20,880 nt of DNA from an uncultured Caulobacter sp. (GTDB lineage: Bacteria; Pseudomonadota; Alphaproteobacteria; Caulobacterales; Caulobacteraceae): the NCBI GenBank assembly GCA_937991555.1, contig CALKHU010000105.1:1-20880 (forward strand), written 5' to 3'. Position numbers and translations under genes: made by a program. Of this stretch, positions 13,497 to 19,428 are shown in pieces (the stretch's first letter is position 1; each line of letters begins with the position of its first letter). The notes beneath the pieces are model-generated. The model saw only the letters and a program-made list of their open reading frames with translations, had not been told where the DNA came from and did not search any database.

Positions 13497-14816
13497 ATGA
13501 GGTTCATCGGGATCGGCGTCGCCGCCGCCCTGACGCTGGCGTTCATGGCGCCCGCGTCGGTGATGGCCGCCAAGAAGCCGGCCGCGCCGGAGGGGATCGA
13601 CGCCAAGGCGCGCGCCAAGGGGATGGCTGACACGCCGGCCATCATCGCCAACGCCGGCGTCAGCTGCCAGCTGGCGGATGCGCGCTGGATCGGCGAGGAC
13701 AAGAAGTCCGGGCAGAACGTCTACGAGATCGCCTGCACCGACGGCATCGGGGGCGTGCTCAACGTTCTCGCCGCCGAGCCCAAGCCGGCCTTCTACCCCT
13801 GTGCCGAGGCCAACGGCACCCCGGCCCTGGCCTGCAAGCTGCCGGGCAACGCCGACGCCCTGACGCCGCTGACCCGGATGGCGGCCGCGACGGCCCCGAA
13901 CTGCCAGGTCACCAACGCGCGCGCCATCGGCCGCAACACCACGGCTGCCTTCTACGAGATCGTCTGCGCGAACGGCGAAGGCTACGTCATGCAGGCCGGC
14001 CTGCCGGCCTCGCTGACCGGCGACAACCGCACCACCACCTGCCTGGCCTTCGATGACACGGGCAACATCAACTGCAAGCTGACCTCGCGCGAGGCCCAGC
14101 TCGCCGTCGTAGACCGGCTCGCCGGCGCGTCCGGCAAGGCCTGCACCGTGACCGGCAAGCGCTACATCCTGTCGACCAAGGAAGGCTCGCGCTTCTTCGA
14201 AGCGGCCTGCTCCGACGGCAAGGGCTATGTGTTCGAACAGGCCGCGAACGGCGACCTGAAGCGGACCATCGACTGCGCCGCGGCGGCGTTCGTCGGCGGC
14301 GGCTGCACCCTCACCGACGCGGTGGCGGCCCAGACCGAGCAGGCGGGCCTCTACACCAGCCTGGTGAAGAAGGCCGGCTATGACTGCGACGTCGAGACCT
14401 ACGCCCCGCTGCCGCTGCTGGCCGACTTCAAGGGCACGATCGACGAGGCCCTCGAGCTGAAGTGCAAGAACCGTCCGGACGGCGCCATTGCGCTGTTCCC
14501 GCGCGCGGGCGGCGCGGCCATCTTCAACTGCGCCGCGGCCCCGGCTATCGGCTATCGCTGCACCAAGACCCCGGTGTCCGCGGCCCTGATCCCGATCAAC
14601 CGCGACATCGCCGCGGCCGCCGACAAGCCGTTCGCCTGCAAGGCCTACGCGACGGGCGGCCTGGCCGTGACCGACACTGACATCCTGGTCGAGGTCGGCT
14701 GCGATCCGGAAGGCCGCTTCGCGGTCGCCTATTCGAAGAGCACCGGCAAGATGGCGGGCACCCGCGGCTGCGCCTCCATGGGCGACAAGTGCAAGCTGCC
14801 GATCACCAAGCCGTAG
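13497..14816 (+). CDS. Secreted protein with five tandem four-cysteine repeats
   Basis: I do not recognise a named family. The 439-residue product starts with a clear Sec signal peptide (MRFIGIGVAAALTLAFMAP, probable cleavage after A24). The mature part is five tandem repeats of about 80 residues, each with four cysteines: C57/80/102/113, C136/157/182/193, C216/238/260/270, C297/323/345/355 and C381/402/425/432. Spacings are about 21-26, 22-25 and 7-11. Repeats 1-3 share an xYEIxCxxGxGYV-like strand at the second cysteine. All 20 cysteines are in this pattern and the protein ends just after the last, suggesting five disulfide-bonded periplasmic or secreted modules with two bonds each. AGGAG is 10 bases before the ATG at 13497 but only one base before the ATG at 13488, so I prefer 13497. 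It is a single-gene unit with its own promoter and terminator. Function unknown. Confidence 0.88.
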   Translation: MRFIGIGVAAALTLAFMAPASVMAAKKPAAPEGIDAKARAKGMADTPAIIANAGVSCQLADARWIGEDKKSGQNVYEIACTDGIGGVLNVLAAEPKPAFYPCAEANGTPALACKLPGNADALTPLTRMAAATAPNCQVTNARAIGRNTTAAFYEIVCANGEGYVMQAGLPASLTGDNRTTTCLAFDDTGNINCKLTSREAQLAVVDRLAGASGKACTVTGKRYILSTKEGSRFFEAACSDGKGYVFEQAANGDLKRTIDCAAAAFVGGGCTLTDAVAAQTEQAGLYTSLVKKAGYDCDVETYAPLPLLADFKGTIDEALELKCKNRPDGAIALFPRAGGAAIFNCAAAPAIGYRCTKTPVSAALIPINRDIAAAADKPFACKAYATGGLAVTDTDILVEVGCDPEGRFAVAYSKSTGKMAGTRGCASMGDKCKLPITKP

Positions 14817-14840
14817 GCTGACCGGTTCGCCGAAACGAAG

Positions 14841-14872
14841 AGCCCCGCCGGAGCGATCCGGCGGGGCTTTTT
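14841..14872 (+). terminator. Rho-independent terminator
   Basis: AGCCCCGCCGG (14841-14851) and CCGGCGGGGCT (14858-14868) form a perfect 11-bp stem around AGCGAT, followed by a T-run (14868-14872). It lies 24 bases after the stop of the cysteine-repeat protein gene. Confidence 0.92.
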
Positions 14873-14884
14873 CGTAGGTCTTCT

Positions 14885-15035
14885 CCCTTCCTCCTCGATG
14901 GAGGAAGGGCCGGGGATGGTGGTGAGGGCTGGGCATGTCTGGAAGAACGCGATGGGCTCCGAGCCCACTGAGACCTTCACTTCAGTTCAGCGGCCACACC
15001 ACCACCCCTGCCCCTCCTCCATCGAGGAGGAGGGG
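14885..15035. repeat. Inverted pair of hairpin repeats between convergent genes
   Basis: The left hairpin is CCCTTCCTCC-TCGAT-GGAGGAAGGG (14885-14909) and the right is CCCCTCCTCC-ATCGA-GGAGGAGGGG (15011-15035). They are inverted copies differing by a T-A to C-G exchange on both stem sides, and similarity continues into GGTGGTG/CACCACC inside the pair. The ~85 bases in between hold nothing I can identify. The right hairpin lies 11 bases past the stop of the ThDP-enzyme gene and may serve as its 3' end. Confidence 0.8.
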
Positions 15036-15046
15036 TTCCGCCCCAA

Positions 15047-16585
15047 CTACAGCGCCGCCTCGATGAAGCGCGGACCCTTCTGGTTCATGGCGCGCTCGAA
15101 GGCGGCGTCGAACTCCTCGGGGGTGGAGACGCGTTCGGCGGGGAGGCCGAGGCCGCCGGCCAGCGCCACCCAGTCGATGCGCGGCTCGCCGAGGTCGAGC
15201 AGCTTGCGGGCGGCGGGGCCGGGATTGCCGGCGCCGGTGCGGCCCATCTCGATGTTGAGGATGCGGTAGGCGTGGTTGGCGAAGACGACCGTGGTCACGT
15301 CCAGCTGCTCGCGGGCGATCGTCCACAGGCCCTGGACCGTGTACATCGCCGCGCCGTCGCCGTTCAGGCTGAGCACCTTGCGGTCCGGACAGGCCACGGC
15401 CGCGCCGATGGCGACGGGGATGCCCTGGCCGATGGCGCCGCCGGTCAGGCACAGCCAGTCGTGCGGTCGCGCGGTCTTCGTCGACTGCCAGACCGGCAGG
15501 CCGGCCGTCACCGCGTCATCGCTGATGATGGCGTTGTCCGGCATGTGGCGGGCGATCGAGGCGCCGATGCTGTAGGGGTTGAACGGGCCGGTCGGCAGGG
15601 CCGGCAGCTCCAGCGGCTCGACCGGCGGCGCCTCCGGCGCGCCCAGGGCGTCGGCCAGGGCCTGGAGGGCGGCGATCCCGTCGGCCTCGCGCCCGCACAG
15701 GCTCGCGACCTGGCAGCCTTCCGGCACCAGCAGGCTCGGCCGGTCCGGGTAGGCGAAGAAGGCGGCCGGCTCGACCGTCTCGACCAGCACCATCAGGTCG
15801 ACGCCCTCGAGGTCGGCGAGCGCCATCTCGCCGAAGTACATCATCTTGTCCGGCGCATAACGGCCGGCGCCACGGGCGATCCGCGAGACGAAGGTGTCGG
15901 TCAGCACGCGGACGCCGGTCGCGGCGACACGGCCCGCCTGGCGCACGCCGGCGTCGAGGCAGGCCGAACCGCCCATCAGGATCACCGGCTTCTTCGCGGC
16001 CCTGATGCGAGCGGCGGCGGCCTCGACCAGGGTGGCCTGGACCTTCGCCCGGGCGGGCTTCTCCAGCACCGGCCCCTTCACGGCGGTCTCGGACCAGGCG
16101 CTGTCGGCGGGCAGGATCAGGCTGGCGCAGCCACCGGGCGCGCCGTAGCTGGCGCGGACCGCCTCGGCGGCCATCGGGCCGACGCTGTCGGGCGTATCGG
16201 CCGACTTCACCCACAGCGAGTTGGGCGCGGCCCAGCCGGCGATGTCGCTGTTCAGCGGCGCGTCGTACTGGCGGTGATAGGTGGCGTGGTCGCCGATGAC
16301 GTTGACGACCGGCGTTCCCGCGCGGCGGGCGTTGTGCAGGTTGGCGCCGCCGTTGGCGTAGCCGGCGCCGAGGTGCAGCAGGGTGCAGGCCGGAACGCCC
16401 GCCATGCGGCCGTAGCCGTCTGCGGCGCCGGTCGCCACGCCCTCGAACAGGCACAGCACCGAGCGCATGCGCGGCTCGCGGTCGAGCGCCGAGACGAACT
16501 GCATCTCGCTGGTGCCGGGGTTGGCGAAACAGGCGGTGACGCCGTTGTCGGCGAGGGTGGTGATCAGGGCGTCGGCGCCGTTCAT
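15047..16585 (-). CDS. ThDP-dependent 2-oxoacid enzyme, acetolactate synthase / benzoylformate decarboxylase family
   Basis: A 512-residue three-domain thiamine diphosphate enzyme. The N-terminal PYR domain has ANPGTSEMQFV (21-31), the cofactor-activating glutamate E48 in LFEGVATGAADGYGR, and HLGAGYANGGANLHNARR. The middle domain has KPVILMGGSA. The C-terminal PP domain has GDG (409-411) with N437, the standard Mg/ThDP motif. Automated annotation usually names such proteins acetolactate synthase large subunit. However, no small subunit is nearby, and the partner gene is a 2-hydroxyacid dehydrogenase, so a 2-oxoacid decarboxylase or carboligase is at least as likely. I chose the ATG at 16585: AGGAG lies six bases before it but directly abuts the ATG at 16591. 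It follows the FAD dehydrogenase gene by 52 bases, so they are probably one operon. Confidence 0.88.
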   Translation of the reverse strand: MNGADALITTLADNGVTACFANPGTSEMQFVSALDREPRMRSVLCLFEGVATGAADGYGRMAGVPACTLLHLGAGYANGGANLHNARRAGTPVVNVIGDHATYHRQYDAPLNSDIAGWAAPNSLWVKSADTPDSVGPMAAEAVRASYGAPGGCASLILPADSAWSETAVKGPVLEKPARAKVQATLVEAAAARIRAAKKPVILMGGSACLDAGVRQAGRVAATGVRVLTDTFVSRIARGAGRYAPDKMMYFGEMALADLEGVDLMVLVETVEPAAFFAYPDRPSLLVPEGCQVASLCGREADGIAALQALADALGAPEAPPVEPLELPALPTGPFNPYSIGASIARHMPDNAIISDDAVTAGLPVWQSTKTARPHDWLCLTGGAIGQGIPVAIGAAVACPDRKVLSLNGDGAAMYTVQGLWTIAREQLDVTTVVFANHAYRILNIEMGRTGAGNPGPAARKLLDLGEPRIDWVALAGGLGLPAERVSTPEEFDAAFERAMNQKGPRFIEAAL

Positions 16586-16637
16586 GGTCATCTCCTGCGG
16601 GGTCCCCTTCCCTTCCAACTTTCGCGCGGCGGCGCAA

Positions 16638-18032
16638 TCAGCCGTTTTCGGGCCGGGCGACGATTTTGCCGGGGTTGAGGACGCCGCCGGGGTCGAGCGC
16701 CTCCTTGAGGCGGGCCATCAGGGCCAGCTCCTCCGGCGAGCGCGACAGGGGAAGCCAGTCACGCTTGGCCAGACCGATCCCGTGCTCCGCCGAGATCGAG
16801 CCGCCGACGCCCTGCAGCGGGCCATAGACGATCTCCTCCAGCGCGTGGCGGTCGCGCGCCGTCGCACCAGGCGGGATTCGGGCCAGCAAATGCAGGTTGC
16901 CGTCGCCGAGGTGCCCGAACACCCAGGGCGTCCCGAGATCCGGCCAGCGGGCCGCACAGGCGGCGCGGACCGTGCGGACGTAGGCTTCCATCGCCGCGAT
17001 CGGCAGGCTGACATCGAAGGCGATGATCGGGCCGTCGCGGCTGGTCTGGGCGACGTCGTCGCGCAGCGCCCACATCGCCTGCCGTTCGCCGACCGAGCGG
17101 GCGACCGCGGCGTCGGCGATGTCTCCGGCCTCCAGCGCCTCGTTGAGCGCCGCCTCGAACCGGGCGGCATCGGCCTCGACGTCGCCGCCGAGGCTTTCGA
17201 CAAGGACGTAGAACGGGTGGCGGCCGGCCAGCGGCGGACGACCGCGGGCGGGCGGGGCGGTGACCAGGTCGTGGAACTCGGACCACATCACCTCGAACGC
17301 CGACAGGGCGCCGCCGAGGCGACGTTCGAGCCGCCGCAGCAGCCGGGTCACGCCGTCGAACGACGCCACGCCGACGAAGGCGGTGTCGTGGCTGGCCGGC
17401 GCGGGACGCAGGCGGAGCACCGCGCGGGTGACGACGCCGAGCGTGCCCTCCGAGCCGATGAACAGCTGCTTGAGGTCGTAGCCGGTGTTGTTCTTCATCA
17501 GCGGCCGCATCGCCGGGATCACCGTCCCGTCGGCCAGCACCGCCTCCACCCCCAGCACCATGTCGCGGGTCATGCCATAGCGGACGACCCGGTTGCCGCC
17601 GGCGTTGGTCGAGATCACCCCGCCGATGGTCGCCGATCCCCGCGCGCCGAGGTCCAGCGGCAGGAACAGGCCGTATTCCTCGGCCGCCTCGCAGGCCGTC
17701 TGCAGGATGCAGCCGGCCTGCAGCGTCATGGTTCCGGCGACAGGGTCGATCCGTTCGATGGCCGACATCCGCTCGAGCGACAGCGCCAGGGCGCCGTCCG
17801 CCAGGCAGCCGTCGACGAGGCCGGTGCACCCGCCCCAGGGAACGACAGGGACGCCGGCCGCCGAGGCCAGCTTCAGCACCCCCGACACTTCCGCCGTCGA
17901 GGCCGGCCGCAGCACCGCGAGCGGCTCGCCGAGCCGCGTCCACGGCCCGCGCGGGCGGCTGGCCACGTCCTCGCCGGTGAGCACGCCCTGCACCCCGAGC
18001 AGGGACCGCAGGTCAGAGATCAGCCGGTCCAT
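16638..18032 (-). CDS. FAD-linked D-2-hydroxyacid dehydrogenase (GlcD/D2HGDH-like)
   Basis: A 464-residue flavoprotein with the full FAD_binding_4 plus FAD-oxidase_C layout. PVVPWGGCTGL (62-72) is the FAD loop. GSATIGGVISTNAGGNRVVRYGMTRD and KNNTGYDLKQLFIGSEGTLGV are signature blocks of the D-lactate, glycolate and D-2-hydroxyglutarate dehydrogenases. Near the C-terminus, GHLGDGNLH and SAEHGIGLAKRDWL carry the metal and substrate histidines. It oxidises a D-2-hydroxyacid to the 2-oxoacid, passing electrons to a quinone or electron-transfer flavoprotein. The next gene encodes a ThDP 2-oxoacid enzyme, a logical second step. The start ATG at 18032 has GGAGG six bases upstream, but that site sits in a perfect 8-bp hairpin. 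Substrate is not determinable by eye. Confidence 0.92.
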   Translation of the reverse strand: MDRLISDLRSLLGVQGVLTGEDVASRPRGPWTRLGEPLAVLRPASTAEVSGVLKLASAAGVPVVPWGGCTGLVDGCLADGALALSLERMSAIERIDPVAGTMTLQAGCILQTACEAAEEYGLFLPLDLGARGSATIGGVISTNAGGNRVVRYGMTRDMVLGVEAVLADGTVIPAMRPLMKNNTGYDLKQLFIGSEGTLGVVTRAVLRLRPAPASHDTAFVGVASFDGVTRLLRRLERRLGGALSAFEVMWSEFHDLVTAPPARGRPPLAGRHPFYVLVESLGGDVEADAARFEAALNEALEAGDIADAAVARSVGERQAMWALRDDVAQTSRDGPIIAFDVSLPIAAMEAYVRTVRAACAARWPDLGTPWVFGHLGDGNLHLLARIPPGATARDRHALEEIVYGPLQGVGGSISAEHGIGLAKRDWLPLSRSPEELALMARLKEALDPGGVLNPGKIVARPENG

Positions 18033-18034
18033 TC

Positions 18035-18058
18035 GTCGCCTCCAGTTTCTGAGGCGAC
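18035..18058 (-). promoter_or_regulatory. Hairpin covering the ribosome binding site of the FAD dehydrogenase gene
   Basis: On the mRNA, GUCGCCUC (18058-18051) and GAGGCGAC (18042-18035) pair perfectly around an 8-base loop, two bases before the AUG. The Shine-Dalgarno GGAGG (18043-18039) has four of its five bases in the stem. The same DNA symmetry could instead be an operator with 8-base arms. If transcription starts upstream of it, translation should be occluded until the stem opens. Confidence 0.55.
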
Positions 18059-18168
18059 CCTAGCGGCGGCCCGGCGAGGGGGATTTGATCCAGGCCAAAC
18101 CCGCGAACGGCCTTTCCTCCGCGGCGGGAACACGGCAAGTCAGGACCGGGGACAAGGGGGACGGGCTC

Positions 18169-18852
18169 ATGAATGCGGGAAACCTGATGGCGCGGGCGGC
18201 GCTGGTCGCTTCGATCATCGCCGGGGTCAGCTACATCGCCAGCTGGAGCATGGACCTGTCGCAGGCGGCCAGCCTGACCTGGAAGGGACTGGGGGTCGGG
18301 CTGCTGGCCGTCTATGCGGCGCTGAAGGCCAGGGATCTGAACGGCTGGCTGCTGGCGGCGGTGATGACCCTCGGAACGCTCGGCGACGTGCTGCTGGGCA
18401 TCCATTTCATCACCGGAGCCGTGGCCTTCCTGCTCGGCCATTGCGTGGCCATCGGCCTGTACCTGCGCAACCGGCGGCAGACGATCCAGAAGAGCCAGCT
18501 GGCGCTGGCCGTGCTGCTGGTTCCGGCGACGGTGTTCGTCGCCTTCATGCTGCCCGCCGACCGGGCGGGCGCGCCGGGGGTGGCCTTCTATACGCTCGGC
18601 CTGTCGCTGATGGCGGCGACCGCCTGGACCAGCCGGTTTCCGCGCTTCACGGTCGGGATCGGGGCGCTGCTTTTCCTGGCCAGCGACCTGGTGATCTTCG
18701 CCAAGATGGGTCCACTGCCGGACACCTTCGTCACCGGGCTGGCGGTCTGGGTCCCGTACTATTTCGGCCAGATGCTGATCGCGGTCGGGGCGGCCGCCGC
18801 CATCGATCACTGGCGCGAGACGGCGGCGAAGGACCGGGTGCTGGGCGGCTAG
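18169..18852 (+). CDS. YhhN family membrane protein (lysoplasmalogenase-like)
   Basis: A 227-residue integral membrane protein with about eight hydrophobic segments. Family marks are TLGTLGDVLLGIHF near residue 65, FLLGHCVAIGLYL, LLFLASDLVIF, and WVPYYFGQMLIAVG close to the C-terminus. Together these match the YhhN/TMEM86 family, whose animal members hydrolyse the vinyl-ether bond of lysoplasmalogens. The bacterial substrate is uncertain, and some bacteria carrying the gene lack plasmalogens. The ATG at 18169 has AAGGGGG eight bases upstream; the frame runs back to 18085 but that part is not hydrophobic or conserved in look. It is divergent from the FAD dehydrogenase gene and ends tail-to-tail with the next gene in a shared CTAG. 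Confidence 0.87.
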   Translation: MNAGNLMARAALVASIIAGVSYIASWSMDLSQAASLTWKGLGVGLLAVYAALKARDLNGWLLAAVMTLGTLGDVLLGIHFITGAVAFLLGHCVAIGLYLRNRRQTIQKSQLALAVLLVPATVFVAFMLPADRAGAPGVAFYTLGLSLMAATAWTSRFPRFTVGIGALLFLASDLVIFAKMGPLPDTFVTGLAVWVPYYFGQMLIAVGAAAAIDHWRETAAKDRVLGG

Positions 18853-19286
18853 TGCGAGGCGGCGATCGTCGCCGCCGGCGGCGGCAGGCGATCCGGCGGC
18901 GGGGCCTTGAACGCCATCGGCACGAACATGCGCGTGCCGGGCCGCAGCAGACGGCCGTCGGGCAGGTTCCCGGCGGCCTTGAAGTATTTCGACGCCGCCA
19001 GCGCGATCTGGCCGAAGTGGCAGCCCTCCGGCGCCTCGCGCACCACCTTGCACTGGTTCAGCCGGCCGTCCTCGCCGAGCAGGCATTCCACTGTGGCCGA
19101 GCCGTCCGTGTAGACGCCGTCCGGCCCGCAGGCGGGGTAGCTGAGGATGGTCTCGACGATCTGGTCGGCGGTCGGCAGCTGCTCCCAGACCGCGACCCCG
19201 ACCGGCGGCTCCTGCGCCACGGAGGCGCCGAGGCCCAGCGTGGCGGCGGCGAGCAGCGAGGTCAGGGCTAGGGCGGCCGGGCGCAT
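18849..19286 (-). CDS. Secreted protein with TonB-C-like domain
   Basis: A 145-residue exported protein. The N-terminus MRPAALALTSLLAAATLGLGA is a typical signal peptide, probably cut near ASVA-Q. Residues from about 63 on (SATVECLLGEDGRLNQCKVVREAPEG, then ALAASKYFKA, then PDGRLLRPGTRMFVPMAFK) follow the strand-helix-strand order of the TonB C-terminal fold. That pattern is often found in small periplasmic proteins without the rest of TonB. Four cysteines (in PAC, VEC, NQC and EGC) could form two disulfides. The tail is proline-rich (APPPDRLPPPAA). No role can be given. Its stop TAG shares the CTAG tetranucleotide at 18849-18852 with the stop of the convergent YhhN gene. The ligase gene lies upstream on the same strand beyond a repeat. 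Confidence 0.78.
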   Translation of the reverse strand: MRPAALALTSLLAAATLGLGASVAQEPPVGVAVWEQLPTADQIVETILSYPACGPDGVYTDGSATVECLLGEDGRLNQCKVVREAPEGCHFGQIALAASKYFKAAGNLPDGRLLRPGTRMFVPMAFKAPPPDRLPPPAATIAASH

Positions 19287-19338
19287 GGGCTGAGCCTAAC
19301 CCCGCGGTGGGCGCGCAGGAAAGAGGTTCGCTTCTGAC

Positions 19339-19421
19339 GGGGACATGCACTTCAGTGCGTGTCCCCTGCCGCCGAGTGCTCACGCTGCGGGGGACACGTA
19401 CCGAAGACGGTACATGTCCCC
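19339..19421. repeat. REPIN-like doublet of GGGGACA palindromes
   Basis: The first hairpin, GGGGACATGCAC-TTCA-GTGCGTGTCCCC (19339-19366), and the second at 19390-19421 (14-bp arms around AAGA) both begin with GGGGACA and end with TGTCCCC. They are spaced by 23 bases. Each stem has a single imperfect pair, at the same eighth position. The layout matches REP doublets mobilised by RAYT (Y1-type) transposases in other bacteria; no such gene is in the window. It lies just past the stop of the ligase gene. Confidence 0.8.
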
Positions 19422-19428
19422 GGCCGAG

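Noticed and set aside
16467..19271. A 934-codon plus-strand open frame
   Set aside because: It runs across four identified genes, mostly antisense, with a compositionally biased translation and no domains.
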